Of a stretch of DNA of 64,000 nt, positions 9,449-17,633 are shown piece after piece; the stretch's first letter is position 1; each line of letters begins with the position of its first letter. The notes beneath the pieces are model-generated. The model did not search any database. It was not told where the DNA came from and saw nothing but the letters and a program-made list of their open reading frames with translations. The translations under genes and the position numbers were made by a program. Location of the stretch: positions 1 through 64,000 of the forward strand of contig NZ_AXWW01000025.1 of the NCBI RefSeq assembly GCF_000482865.1, in the 5' to 3' direction. Source of the stretch: Actinokineospora inagensis DSM 44258. GTDB lineage: Bacteria > Actinomycetota > Actinomycetes > Mycobacteriales > Pseudonocardiaceae.

Positions 9449-9631
9449 AGTGCGGCAAGATTACCCGCCACGCGACTCGTGGCCCGAACGGAGTAGTCGC
9501 GGGTCCCTGTGTTTTTTGCTGACCGCCGTGGGGCCGTGCTGTGGGGAGCCGGGCGATCCGGGACGAACCGCAGGTCAAGTCACATCGGCCCGCTTTGACC
9601 TCTCGCGGACTTTCACCCGTCTCAGCGACAG

Positions 9632-9732
9632 GAGTTATCCACAGGAGAGACTCTCCCCTGGTCAAGCCAAGATCCACTGTCGGTACCTGCCGGTAGACTG
9701 GCATCGAGGGCTGCCCCCGGGAGGGTGGGGGC
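9632..9732 (+). repeat. DnaA-box/TAGACT element, copy A
   Basis: Member of a five-copy intergenic family. A perfect DnaA box TTATCCACA (9635-9643) inside GAGTTATCCACA is followed 46 bp later by CCGGTAGACTGGC (9690-9702) and a C-run/G-run hairpin ending in GGGAGGGTGGGGGC. TAGACT fits an actinobacterial -10 box. This copy is the most diverged (CATCGAGGGCT where the others have CACCGGGGTCG). It lies in the 390-bp gap between the GGDEF gene start and the phosphatase stop; nothing else is recognised there except a G-rich run at 9721-9880. Confidence 0.7.
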
Positions 9733-9838
9733 CGCCCTTGGGGGGTTGGGGGTGGGTTGGCAAGAGGTTTGGGGTGGGGGTGCCGGATTGGGTGAAGGGC
9801 CGTGGGGGCGGTGGTTGGGCTTTGGGGTGGTGTTGGGG

Positions 9839-10486
9839 TCAGAGTTGGGTGGTGGTGTCGGGGGAGGGGCGCCATTGGGTGAAGGGGCGGTCGAGGGTCC
9901 AGCGGCCGTTGGTGAGGGTGAGGACGCGGTGGTCGCAGTGGGGTGGGTTGGACAGGGACTCGAAGAGTTCGATGCTCCACGAGAACATGCGTCGGCACAG
10001 CAGGCGCATGGTCAGGCCGTGGGAGACGACCAGGGCGGTGTCGGGGTGGGTGGGGTCGTGTTCGACGCGGGTTTCCAGTTCGGTGAGGAAGCTGGCGACG
10101 CGGTCGTCGACGTCGGCGCCGGATTCGCCGTGGGCGAGGCGGTAGAAGAAGTGGCCGAACTCGTGGCGTTTTTGCTTCTGGACCTGTTGCTCCACCGGGT
10201 CCTGCAGGTTGCCCCAGTCCTGTTCGCGTAGGCGGGGTTCCTGGACGTGGCGTTCCACGGGGAGGTTCAGCAACTCGAAGGTGCGCATGGTCCGCACGTA
10301 CGGGCTGATGTAGGCCGCGACCGGGCGCCCGGCGAGGACGGCGCGCAGGCGGGCGCCCTCGGCCCTGGCCTGCGCCTCGCCGCGGGGGGTGAGGGGGAGG
10401 GCGTGGTCGGGGATGCGGCAGTAGGCGAGCTCGTCGACGTTGCCCAGGCTCTCGCCGTGCCGCAGCAGGATGATCCGCACGAACAC
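9839..10486 (-). CDS. Histidine phosphatase family protein (phosphoglycerate mutase-like)
   Basis: A 215-residue protein starting at GTG 10486 (GTG 10480 possible). The phosphohistidine motif LLRHGES lies at the N-terminus, and the second catalytic histidine is in VVSHGLTMRLL near residue 160. Length and motifs fit the broad phosphatase branch (GpmB/CobC/SixA-like), not a true glycolytic mutase. The N-terminal RHG begins only seven residues from the start, supporting this start over a longer upstream reading. It is divergent from the EthD operon, with a 46-bp shared promoter region. Confidence 0.85.
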   Translation of the reverse strand: MFVRIILLRHGESLGNVDELAYCRIPDHALPLTPRGEAQARAEGARLRAVLAGRPVAAYISPYVRTMRTFELLNLPVERHVQEPRLREQDWGNLQDPVEQQVQKQKRHEFGHFFYRLAHGESGADVDDRVASFLTELETRVEHDPTHPDTALVVSHGLTMRLLCRRMFSWSIELFESLSNPPHCDHRVLTLTNGRWTLDRPFTQWRPSPDTTTQL

Positions 10487-10532
10487 TATGGTGCCCAATG
10501 TCGGAGCCCGTTGACGTGCCGAGGAGACACCC

Positions 10533-10850
10533 GTGATCAAGTACATCGCCCTGTACCGGCGACCGGACGACCCCGGGGCCTTCGACGAGAAGTACTTCGG
10601 CAGCCACCTGGACCTGGTCGGCAACACCCCTGGCCTGCTGCGCACCGAGGTGGCGAAGGTGCGGCGGGTGTTCGTGCCGGGGTTCCTCGGCGAGAGCGAA
10701 CCGTACCTGGTGGCGGAGATGTACTTCGCGGACGAAGCGGCGATGAAGGCCGCGCTGCAGTCGCCTGAATGGCAGGTGGCGGGGGCGAACCTGTCCGAGA
10801 TCGGCGGGCTGGATCTTGTCGCCATGTTCGCCGCGGAGGTGCTGTCGTGA
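10533..10850 (+). CDS. EthD family protein
   Basis: A 105-residue dimeric alpha/beta-barrel (ferredoxin-like) protein. The pattern MIKYIALYRRPDD..FDEKYFGSHLDLV is typical of EthD, a family first seen next to ethyl tert-butyl ether degradation genes and now mostly linked to small ring-modifying or uncharacterised roles. It is the first gene of an operon with hydroxyacyl-CoA dehydrogenase (4-nt overlap), suggesting a part in acyl-CoA or aromatic catabolism. GTG 10533 follows GAGGAG. Confidence 0.82.
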   Translation: MIKYIALYRRPDDPGAFDEKYFGSHLDLVGNTPGLLRTEVAKVRRVFVPGFLGESEPYLVAEMYFADEAAMKAALQSPEWQVAGANLSEIGGLDLVAMFAAEVLS

Positions 10851-11689
10851 GCGTTCCCAACACTGTTGCCGTAGTGGGCGGCGGGACCATGGGCGCAGGC
10901 ATCGTCCATGTTTTCCTCGCGGCCGGTAGTTCTGTCGTGCTTGCCGAGGCTGACGCGGTAAGGGCGGCGGTGGGGTTAAGCAACGTCGAGGCTTCGCTGC
11001 GCAAGGCCGAGGAACGCGGCAAGCTCGACCGGTCCGCGACCGAGCTGCTTGGCCGGTTGTCCACAGTGGAAGACCTGGGTGCGTTGCCCGAGGACACCGC
11101 GCTGGTGGTCGAGGCGGTGCCGGAGAAGCTGGACCTCAAGCGCGCCGTGTTCGACGCCGTGGCGCGGCGGTGTCCGGGAGCGGTGCTGGCATCCAACACG
11201 TCGTCGCTGTCGATCACCGAGTTGGCCGGCGGGTTGCCCGGTGAGCGGGTGATCGGGATGCACTTCTTCAATCCGGTCCCGGTTCAGGCACTGGTGGAAC
11301 TGGTGCTGCACCCGGGATTGGCCGCCGAGACCGTCGCGACCGTGCGCGGGTGGGCTGAGGCGCTTGGCAAGACCGTGATCGAGGTGCGCGACTCGCCCGG
11401 CTTCGCCACGTCACGACTTGGACTCGTCGTCGGATTGGAGGCGATCCGGATGCTGGCGGAGGGGGTCGCGACGGCGGAGGACATCGACACCGGCATGCGG
11501 CTGGGATACGCGTGGCCGATGGGTCCGCTGCGGCTCACCGACCTCGTCGGCTTGGACGTCCGGCTGTCCATCGCCGAGCACCTTGCCGCTGAACTCGGTC
11601 CGAGGTTCGAGCCACCGCAGTTGCTGCGTGACAAGGTCGCCCGGGGTGAACTGGGACGCAAGACGGGGCAAGGGTTCTTCACATGGTGA
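10847..11689 (+). CDS. 3-hydroxyacyl-CoA dehydrogenase family protein
   Basis: A 280-residue NAD-dependent dehydrogenase of the 3-hydroxybutyryl-CoA dehydrogenase (Hbd/PaaH) type. The Rossmann motif VVGGGTMGAGIV is at residues ~8-19. The catalytic histidine is in GMHFFNPVP, with the glutamate ~12 residues later, and the NSSSL-type loop reads SNTSSLSITEL. The C-terminal dimerisation domain has GYAWPMGPLRLTDLVGLD. It would oxidise 3-hydroxyacyl-CoA to 3-oxoacyl-CoA in beta-oxidation or butyrate-type metabolism. It starts at GTG 10847 in the EthD stop and overlaps the next gene by 7 nt. Confidence 0.92.
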   Translation: MSVPNTVAVVGGGTMGAGIVHVFLAAGSSVVLAEADAVRAAVGLSNVEASLRKAEERGKLDRSATELLGRLSTVEDLGALPEDTALVVEAVPEKLDLKRAVFDAVARRCPGAVLASNTSSLSITELAGGLPGERVIGMHFFNPVPVQALVELVLHPGLAAETVATVRGWAEALGKTVIEVRDSPGFATSRLGLVVGLEAIRMLAEGVATAEDIDTGMRLGYAWPMGPLRLTDLVGLDVRLSIAEHLAAELGPRFEPPQLLRDKVARGELGRKTGQGFFTW

Positions 11690-12843
11690 CTGTCCGTCCG
11701 TACACGCGTGAAGATGCTGATGCCGCGTACCAGTTGCGGCGACTAGCCTTCGGTGGTCCCGCCCAGCGGTCTGCCACGCCGCCTGAGCATCCGGACGCGT
11801 GGCGTGGTCTTGTCGCCGACGACGACACGGGCCTGGTCGGCTTCCTGCGGATCTGGGCCTACCACCAGTTCTTCGGCGGCAAAGCGGTGCCGATGGGCGG
11901 TATCGCGAGCGTGGCCGTGCAGCCCCACGCGCGCGGTAACGGCGTCGCGGGCTCGTTGCTGACCGAGTCGTTGAGCGTCATGCGCGAGGCAGGGCAGGTC
12001 ATCTCGGCGCTATACCCGTACGTGATCCCCCCATACCGGCGCTACGGCTGGGAACACGTCGGCACGACGGAACTGGCGCTGTTGACCCTCTCAGGTCTCG
12101 CCTCGACTCCACGCTCGTCGGTCGCCCTGCGCCCAGCGGTCCAAGAGGACCTGGATGACATCCACGAGTGCTACCTGCGGACAGCGTCAACGGTCGACGG
12201 GATGATCGATCGCTCCGCCCCCGGTTTTGACCTGACCTGGTTAGTCGAACGAGACGTGGTGACGGTCGCCCCAGGCCCACACGGGATCCGCGGTTACCTC
12301 AACGCCGACCGCCCAGACGGCAAGCGTTTGCGCGCCTATGACCTGGTCGCCGACGACCTCGATACCGCGCACGCCCTGCTCCGTCAGCTCGCCGGGTGGG
12401 CCGGAACGCTCACCGACGCGCGCATCCGTGTCCTGGGCCACACCCTCGACTTGGCTGTCCCCGGCGGGCTGCGGCGTGGCCTGGAGGTCCACGACTTCAT
12501 GTTGCGCGTCGTCGACCTCCCGGCGGCGGTGGCCGCGCGCGGCTGGCCCGCCGTCGCGGAGTCGAAGCCGTTCACGGTCGACATCGAGGTCGCCGACCCG
12601 CACGCGCCGTGGCAGTCCGGTCGCTGGCGGCTCGTCCACGAGGACGGTGTCGTCGCCGCCGAACCGGGCGGTAGCGGTGCGCTCCAGCTCACCACCCGCG
12701 CCCTGGGCCCCTGGTACGCGGGCTCGGCCACCGCCGCCGCGCTGCGCACGGCCGGGCTGCTCACCGGTGACCCGGCGGCCGGGGTGGCACTCGACCGGCT
12801 GACCGGCGCGCCGCACCCGGTGCACATGGCCGAGACCTTCTGA
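11683..12843 (+). CDS. Eis-like GNAT N-acetyltransferase
   Basis: A 386-residue protein with the Eis architecture: an N-terminal GNAT domain (VAVQPHARGNGVAGSLL is the acetyl-CoA P-loop near residue 85), a second degenerate GNAT fold, and a C-terminal SCP2-like domain. The C-terminus ends in a short acidic/aromatic tail (HMAETF), whose carboxylate acts as base in Eis enzymes. Mycobacterial Eis acetylates aminoglycosides and protein lysines; here the substrate is unknown. It contains a TTA codon at 12241. ATG 11683 overlaps the dehydrogenase stop, so it is the third gene of that operon. Confidence 0.88.
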   Translation: MVTVRPYTREDADAAYQLRRLAFGGPAQRSATPPEHPDAWRGLVADDDTGLVGFLRIWAYHQFFGGKAVPMGGIASVAVQPHARGNGVAGSLLTESLSVMREAGQVISALYPYVIPPYRRYGWEHVGTTELALLTLSGLASTPRSSVALRPAVQEDLDDIHECYLRTASTVDGMIDRSAPGFDLTWLVERDVVTVAPGPHGIRGYLNADRPDGKRLRAYDLVADDLDTAHALLRQLAGWAGTLTDARIRVLGHTLDLAVPGGLRRGLEVHDFMLRVVDLPAAVAARGWPAVAESKPFTVDIEVADPHAPWQSGRWRLVHEDGVVAAEPGGSGALQLTTRALGPWYAGSATAAALRTAGLLTGDPAAGVALDRLTGAPHPVHMAETF

Positions 12844-12866
12844 CCCGCCCACTACCCTGCGCGTTT

Positions 12867-13478
12867 GTGCTGCTCGTAGTCCTGGAACTGGCGGGCCTGG
12901 TGGTCTTCGCGGCCTCCGGGGCGCTGGCGGCCGTCCGCGCGCGACTCGACGTGTTCGGCGTCGTCGTCCTCGGGCTCACCACGGCCTTGGGCGGGGGCGT
13001 GATCCGGGACGTCCTGCTCGGGGTGCACCCGCCGACCAGTCTCAGGGATTGGCCGTACCTGCTGGTCCCGGTCGCGGCGGCGCTCGCGGTCTTCGGGTTC
13101 CACCCGCAGGTCGCGAAGCTGCGGCGAGCCGTGCTGCTCGCCGACGCCATCGGGCTCGGTCTGTTCACGGTCTCCGGTACCGCTACCGCGCTCAAGACCG
13201 GCGTCCCGGCTTACACGGCCTGCTTGATCGGGATGACCGCGGGCATCGGCGGCGGTGCCATGCGGGATCTCTTACTGCGGGAGATCCCACTCGTCCTTCG
13301 CCGTGAGATCTATGCACTGGCCTCGCTCGCCGGGGCCGTCGTCGTCGTGGTTGGTGCCAGGGTGGCGTGGCCCGCGGTGCCGGTTACCGTCGCGGCCGCC
13401 GCGATTGTCGTCACCATCCGGTTGGTGTCGTTGTGGCGGCAGTGGCACGCGCCGGTGGCCAGGGGGCTCGACCGGTGA
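12867..13478 (+). CDS. Trimeric intracellular cation (TRIC) channel family protein
   Basis: A 203-residue integral membrane protein with about seven hydrophobic segments in two related halves, each carrying a glycine-rich [11 protein letters not shown] / [12 protein letters not shown] motif. This is the hallmark of the UPF0126/YadS family, whose members were shown to be TRIC-type cation channels. GTG 12867 is taken as start because the first membrane helix begins directly after it. It contains a TTA codon at 13272. It ends 3 bp before the MprA-box-like repeat. Confidence 0.88.
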   Translation: MLLVVLELAGLVVFAASGALAAVRARLDVFGVVVLGLTTALGGGVIRDVLLGVHPPTSLRDWPYLLVPVAAALAVFGFHPQVAKLRRAVLLADAIGLGLFTVSGTATALKTGVPAYTACLIGMTAGIGGGAMRDLLLREIPLVLRREIYALASLAGAVVVVVGARVAWPAVPVTVAAAAIVVTIRLVSLWRQWHAPVARGLDR

Positions 13479-13480
13479 AC

Positions 13481-13497
13481 TCTCAGGCGCGTCTCAG
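13481..13497 (+). promoter_or_regulatory. MprA-box-like direct repeat upstream of mprA
   Basis: TCTCAG occurs at 13481-13486 and again at 13492-13497, 11 bp start to start, ending 22 bp before ATG 13520. The same pair with the same 11-bp phase lies upstream of pepD. Direct repeats of about one helical turn are the usual target of OmpR/MprA-type regulators, so autoregulation is likely. The short distance to the ATG suggests a leaderless or nearly leaderless mRNA. Confidence 0.65.
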
Positions 13498-13519
13498 CAG
13501 CACAGGGAACACTGACCGC

Positions 13520-14227
13520 ATGCGCATCCTCGTAGTCGACGACGACCGGGCCGTGCGCGAGTCACTCCGGCGGTCGCTGCAGTTCAACGGCTACCAGGTC
13601 GATCTCGCCAGCGACGGCCAGCAGGCGTTGGAGTCGGTGCTCGGCACCGGCGGCGACGCGGGCGAGCGGCCCGACGCCATGGTGCTCGACGTGATGATGC
13701 CCCGGCTGGACGGGCTCGAGGTGTGCAGGCGGCTGCGCGGGGTCGGCGACGACCTGCCGATCCTGGTGCTCACCGCGCGCGACCTGGTGTCCGACCGGGT
13801 GGCGGGCCTCGACGCGGGCGCCGACGACTACCTGCCCAAGCCGTTCGCGCTGGAGGAACTGCTGGCCAGGCTGCGCGCGCTGCTGCGCAGGGCCGTCCAC
13901 GAGCAGGCCAGCGCCGCCGAGCCGACGCTGGGCTTCGCGGACCTGGAGCTGGACCCGGGCACCCGCGAGGTGCGCCGCGGCGACCGCCCGATCAGCCTCA
14001 CCCGGACCGAGTTCGCGCTGCTGGAACTGCTGCTGTCGCACCCGAAGCAGGTGCTCACCCGCGGCCGGATCCTGGAGGAGGTGTGGGGCTACGACTTCCC
14101 GACCTCGGGCAACGCGCTGGAGGTCTACGTCGGGTACCTGCGCCGCAAGACCGAGGCGGACGGTGAGCCGCGGCTGATCCACACCGTCCGCGGCGTCGGC
14201 TACGTGCTGCGCGAGACGCCCCCCTGA
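13520..14227 (+). CDS. mprA: Response regulator MprA (OmpR family)
   Basis: A 235-residue OmpR-type regulator. The receiver domain has acidic D7, D8, D9 and phosphoacceptor D57 in [12 protein letters not shown], with the KPF lysine in [15 protein letters not shown]; the winged-helix DNA-binding domain ends [11 protein letters not shown] 13520 begins the receiver (MRILVVDDD). It overlaps mprB by one base (TGATG). Position before mprB and near pepD, as in mycobacteria, supports the MprA name. In that system it controls the envelope-stress response, including itself and pepD, and the shared TCTCAG repeat agrees. Confidence 0.93.
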   Translation: MRILVVDDDRAVRESLRRSLQFNGYQVDLASDGQQALESVLGTGGDAGERPDAMVLDVMMPRLDGLEVCRRLRGVGDDLPILVLTARDLVSDRVAGLDAGADDYLPKPFALEELLARLRALLRRAVHEQASAAEPTLGFADLELDPGTREVRRGDRPISLTRTEFALLELLLSHPKQVLTRGRILEEVWGYDFPTSGNALEVYVGYLRRKTEADGEPRLIHTVRGVGYVLRETPP

Positions 14228-15621
14228 TGGCGGTCACCCACCCGGGGGAACCATCGGCGCAGCGGATGTCGCTGCGGTCCCGCATCACCCTGCTCGCCGC
14301 GTTCTGCGTCGGCGGTGCGGTGGCCCTCGTGTCCCTCGGCGCCTACATCACCGTCTACCGCGGCCTCTACCAGCAGGTGGACGACAACCTGCGGGCGCGG
14401 GCCGACGCGATGGTCAGCAACACCCAGGTGGTCGCCGAGGGGTTCACCCAGATCCCGCGGTACTTCCTGGAGCTGTCCGACATCAAGTTCGACGTGGTGG
14501 ACAGCAGCGGCCGGTCCGCGATCCGCCAGCAGGTGATCCGGCCGCCGGTCGGGCCGGACGAGCTGAAGGTCGCCTCCGGCGACAAGACCTCGAACGTCCG
14601 CACCGACACCGCCACGGACTCCCGGGTGCTGGCCGTCGACTACCCCTTCCTGGACAACACCGCACTGGTGCTGGCGGAGCCGCTGGACTCGACGAAGACC
14701 ACGATGAGCAAGCTGGCCGTCGTGCTGATCGTGATCGGCGGGTCCGGGATCATCGTCGCCGCGCTGGCGGGCACCGCGGTCGCCCGGGGCAGCCTGCGGC
14801 CGGTGCAGCGGCTCACCGCCGCCGCCGAACGCGTCACCCGAACCGGTGAGTTGCGGCCGATTCCGGTCGCGGGCGACGACGAGCTGTCCCGGCTCACGCA
14901 CAGCTTCAACACCATGCTGGGCGCCGTCGCCGAAGCGCAGGAGCGACAACGCAGGCTGGTCGCCGACGCGGGTCACGAGCTGCGCACGCCGCTGACCTCG
15001 TTGCGCACCAACCTGGAGCTGCTGCTGGCGTCCGAGGCGCCCGGCGCGCCCACGCTGTCCGCGCTGGACCGCTCCGAGATCCAGGACGACCTGCGCGCCC
15101 AGCTCGACGAGCTGACCCAGCTCATCGGCGACCTGGTCGAACTGGCCCGTGAGGACGCCGCGCCGTCGGTGCAAGAACACGTGGAGATGGTCGAGGTCGT
15201 CGAGCAGGCCCTGGACCGGGCGCGCAGGCGGGCGGTCCACGTGCGGTTCGACGTGCGGCTGCAGCCGTGGCACCTCATCGGACACGCGGCGTCGTTGGAA
15301 CGCGCGGTGCTCAACCTGCTGGACAACGCGGTCAAGTTCAGCCCGCCGGGCGGCGTTGTCCGCGTCGACCTGGCGTCCGCGGGCGACGGTTTCGCGTTCC
15401 TGCAAGTCGCGGACGCGGGACCGGGCATCAGCGACGAGGACCTGCCGCACGTCTTCGACCGGTTTTACCGGTCGGAGGAAGCGCGCACGCTGCCCGGCTC
15501 CGGGCTGGGTCTGGCAATTGTGAAACAAGCCGCGGAACGCCATGGTGGGTCTGTGTTCGCGGGACGTTCTGTCGACGGCGGCGCGCTGATGGCGATGCGT
15601 CTGCCCGGTAGTCCGGATTGA
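14227..15621 (+). CDS. mprB: Sensor histidine kinase MprB
   Basis: A 464-residue membrane sensor kinase. TM1 is at about 20-42, followed by an extracytoplasmic sensor region (about 43-158), TM2 (about 159-182), a HAMP linker, a HisKA domain with H250 in GHELRTPLTSL, and an HATPase domain with N box LNLLDNAVKFSPPGG and G boxes DAGPGIS and GSGLGLAIVKQ. It would autophosphorylate on envelope stress and pass phosphate to MprA. The mycobacterial sensor is held off by DnaK and HtrA-type chaperoning; this is known of the family, not visible here. The second conserved partner, pepD, lies 2 kb downstream past an inserted operon. Confidence 0.93.
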   Translation: MAVTHPGEPSAQRMSLRSRITLLAAFCVGGAVALVSLGAYITVYRGLYQQVDDNLRARADAMVSNTQVVAEGFTQIPRYFLELSDIKFDVVDSSGRSAIRQQVIRPPVGPDELKVASGDKTSNVRTDTATDSRVLAVDYPFLDNTALVLAEPLDSTKTTMSKLAVVLIVIGGSGIIVAALAGTAVARGSLRPVQRLTAAAERVTRTGELRPIPVAGDDELSRLTHSFNTMLGAVAEAQERQRRLVADAGHELRTPLTSLRTNLELLLASEAPGAPTLSALDRSEIQDDLRAQLDELTQLIGDLVELAREDAAPSVQEHVEMVEVVEQALDRARRRAVHVRFDVRLQPWHLIGHAASLERAVLNLLDNAVKFSPPGGVVRVDLASAGDGFAFLQVADAGPGISDEDLPHVFDRFYRSEEARTLPGSGLGLAIVKQAAERHGGSVFAGRSVDGGALMAMRLPGSPD

Positions 15622-15675
15622 GCCGACCGGGGTAAGAGCGCATCGCGGACCAACAAGACCGAGCGTTTGACTGCG

Positions 15676-15681
15676 TAGAAT
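15676..15681 (+). promoter_or_regulatory. TAGAAT -10 box for a leaderless DeoR-galT transcript
   Basis: TAGAAT sits 6 bp before GTG 15688. This spacing would put the transcription start at or beside the GTG, the common leaderless arrangement in actinobacteria. No Shine-Dalgarno sequence precedes the GTG, in agreement. Confidence 0.5.
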
Positions 15682-15687
15682 TGTGTT

Positions 15688-16500
15688 GTGCTCGCTCGTC
15701 AGCGTCAGGAAGTGATCCTGGAGGAGATACGGCGCACCGGCGCCGTCCAGGTGCACGCCCTTGTCGCCCGGCTCGGCGTGTCCGACATGACCATCCGCCG
15801 CGACTTGGACGTGCTGGCCAAACGCGGCCTGGTGGAGAAGGTCTACGGGGGTGCCACCGCCGCGGTCGGGCAGCCCAGCGCGCACGAACCCGGTTTCGAG
15901 GCGAAGTCCGTGCGGTCGCTGCCGCAGAAGGAAGCCATCTCCGCGTACGCCGCCGCGCTCATCCGGCCCGGCACCGCGATCGGGATCTCCGCGGGCACCA
16001 CCACGTGGACCTTCGCCCGGTTCCTCGACGAGGTGCCGGAGCTGACCGTGGTCACCAACTCCATCCGGGTCGCCGACGTGCTGCGCGCGGGCGGCCGCGG
16101 CGACCGCACCGTCGTGCTCACCGGCGGCGTCCGCACCCCGTCCGACGCGCTGGTCGGGCCGGTCGCGGTGCAGACACTCAAGTCGCTGCACCTGGACATG
16201 GTGTTCCTCGGTGTGCACGGCATGGCCGAGGGACCGGGGTTCACGACGCCGAACATCAACGAGAGCGAGACCGACCGCGCGTTGGTCGACGCCGGGCGAC
16301 GGCTGGTGGTGATCGCCGACCACACCAAGTGGGGGGTCGTCGGCATCTCCACCATCGCCCGGCTGGACGAGGCGGACGTCCTCATCACCGACGACGGCCT
16401 GCCCGCCGATGCCGTCGCCGTGCTGCGCGACCGGGTCGGCGAGCTCGTGGTGGCCGAGGCGCGGCCCGAGGTCGGGGAACTCGCCGAGGCGGAGGCGTGA
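15688..16500 (+). CDS. DeoR/GlpR-family sugar-responsive transcription regulator
   Basis: A 270-residue regulator. The N-terminal DeoR helix-turn-helix has the classical RQEVILEEIRRTGAVQVHAL..SDMTIRRDLD pattern (residues 4-45). The sugar-phosphate isomerase-like sensor domain follows, with AGTTTWTFAR and VVLTGGVRTP motifs. It overlaps galT by 4 nt, so it most likely represses the galactose (Leloir) operon in response to a sugar phosphate. The DeoR-galT pair interrupts the mprAB-pepD order seen in mycobacteria. Confidence 0.9.
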   Translation: MLARQRQEVILEEIRRTGAVQVHALVARLGVSDMTIRRDLDVLAKRGLVEKVYGGATAAVGQPSAHEPGFEAKSVRSLPQKEAISAYAAALIRPGTAIGISAGTTTWTFARFLDEVPELTVVTNSIRVADVLRAGGRGDRTVVLTGGVRTPSDALVGPVAVQTLKSLHLDMVFLGVHGMAEGPGFTTPNINESETDRALVDAGRRLVVIADHTKWGVVGISTIARLDEADVLITDDGLPADAVAVLRDRVGELVVAEARPEVGELAEAEA

Positions 16501-17549
16501 GGCGCACCAGCGCGCGGCTCGCCGACGGCCGGGAGATCATCTACTTCGACGACACCCCGGGCGCGCCGACGCGCACCGCTGTCGACCGCCGCGACCTGCC
16601 GCCCACCGAGAACTCCGGGCAGATCCGCCGCGACCCGCTGACCGGCGAGTGGTCCGCGATCGCCGCCCACCGGCAGACCCGCACGTACCAGCCGCCCGCC
16701 GACCTCTGTCCACTGTGTCCGTCCGCACCGGACCGGCCGACGGAGATCCCGGAGGCCGACTACGACGTGGTGGTGTTCGAGAACAGGTTCCCCTCCTTCG
16801 CGCAGAACGCGATCGGGGTGGTGGAGCGCGGTTTGGTCGAGCGAGCACCGGGAGTCGGGCGGTGTGAGGTCATGTGCTTCACGTCCGACCACAACTCCGC
16901 GTTCGGTCAACTGAGTCCCGCACGCGTACGCACTGTCGTAGACGCTTGGGCCGACCGCACCGAGGCACTGTCAGCGCTACCGGGTGTCGAGCAGGTTTTC
17001 CCGTTCGAGAACCGTGGCGATGAGATCGGCGTGACACTCAGCCACCCACACGGGCAGATCTATGGCTACCCGTTCGTGACACCACGCACCGAGAAGATGC
17101 TCGCGGTAGCCCGCGCGCACGGTGGGCCTGTCCTCGGGGAAGTCCTCGCCTACGAACGATCCGACGGAAGTCGCGTAGTGGCGTCCTCCGAGCACTGGAC
17201 CGCTTACGTCCCCGCCGCCGCGCGTTGGCCGATCGAAGTACACCTGGTGCCACACCGCCAAGTTCCCGACCTACCCGCTCTATCACCCGCGGAGCGTGAT
17301 GACTTCGCCGATCTGTACCTAAGAGTGTTGGGTAGGTTAGACGGTCTCTATAACCGGGAACTGCCTTACATAGCCGCGTGGCACCAAGCCCCCGTGCGCG
17401 AGGGTCGGGAGTTCGCGTGGCTGCACCTGGAGGTCTTCTCCATACTGCGGGCGGCGGACAAACTGAAGTACCTGGCGGGCTCCGAGTCCGGCATGGCGGT
17501 CTGGATCAACGACGTCACGCCCGAGGACATGGCCGCGCGCCTGCGCTGA
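16497..17549 (+). CDS. galT: Galactose-1-phosphate uridylyltransferase
   Basis: A 350-residue GalT: transfers UMP between UDP-glucose and galactose-1-phosphate in the Leloir pathway. The nucleophile motif H183-P-H185-G-Q is present (His185 carries UMP), and a zinc-type CPLCPS motif lies near residue 75. The GTG start overlaps the DeoR stop. galE and galK are not nearby. From about 16,930 the codon usage loosens (more A/T third positions) and a TTA codon occurs at 17337, unlike the first half of the gene; this suggests a recombined or less biased 3' half but does not affect the motifs. Confidence 0.94.
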   Translation: MRRTSARLADGREIIYFDDTPGAPTRTAVDRRDLPPTENSGQIRRDPLTGEWSAIAAHRQTRTYQPPADLCPLCPSAPDRPTEIPEADYDVVVFENRFPSFAQNAIGVVERGLVERAPGVGRCEVMCFTSDHNSAFGQLSPARVRTVVDAWADRTEALSALPGVEQVFPFENRGDEIGVTLSHPHGQIYGYPFVTPRTEKMLAVARAHGGPVLGEVLAYERSDGSRVVASSEHWTAYVPAAARWPIEVHLVPHRQVPDLPALSPAERDDFADLYLRVLGRLDGLYNRELPYIAAWHQAPVREGREFAWLHLEVFSILRAADKLKYLAGSESGMAVWINDVTPEDMAARLR

Positions 17550-17593
17550 CCGGTTCGCGCGGCCCGGAAAACCACGGGTTGCGCACAGGACGG

Positions 17594-17610
17594 TCTCAGG
17601 TGCTTCTCAG
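17594..17610 (+). promoter_or_regulatory. MprA-box-like direct repeat upstream of pepD
   Basis: TCTCAG at 17594-17599 and 17605-17610, 11 bp apart start to start, ending 23 bp before ATG 17634. The arrangement matches the one in front of mprA in sequence, phase and distance to the start codon. This is strong internal evidence that both genes are read by the same regulator. Confidence 0.65.
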
Positions 17611-17633
17611 TCGCGACGCGCAAGGTGGTGCAC

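Noticed and set aside
8267-9496. 409-codon + strand frame opposite the GGDEF gene
   Set aside because: Arg/Gln-rich antisense frame; the minus-strand gene has intact GGDEF and I-site motifs.
9839-10909. Longer 356-codon version of the histidine phosphatase
   Set aside because: The extra N-terminal part is antisense to the EthD gene, and the RHG motif normally lies at the N-terminus.
14200-16323. 707-codon minus-strand frame opposite mprB and DeoR
   Set aside because: Antisense shadow caused by high GC third positions; mprB and DeoR motifs are clear on the other strand.
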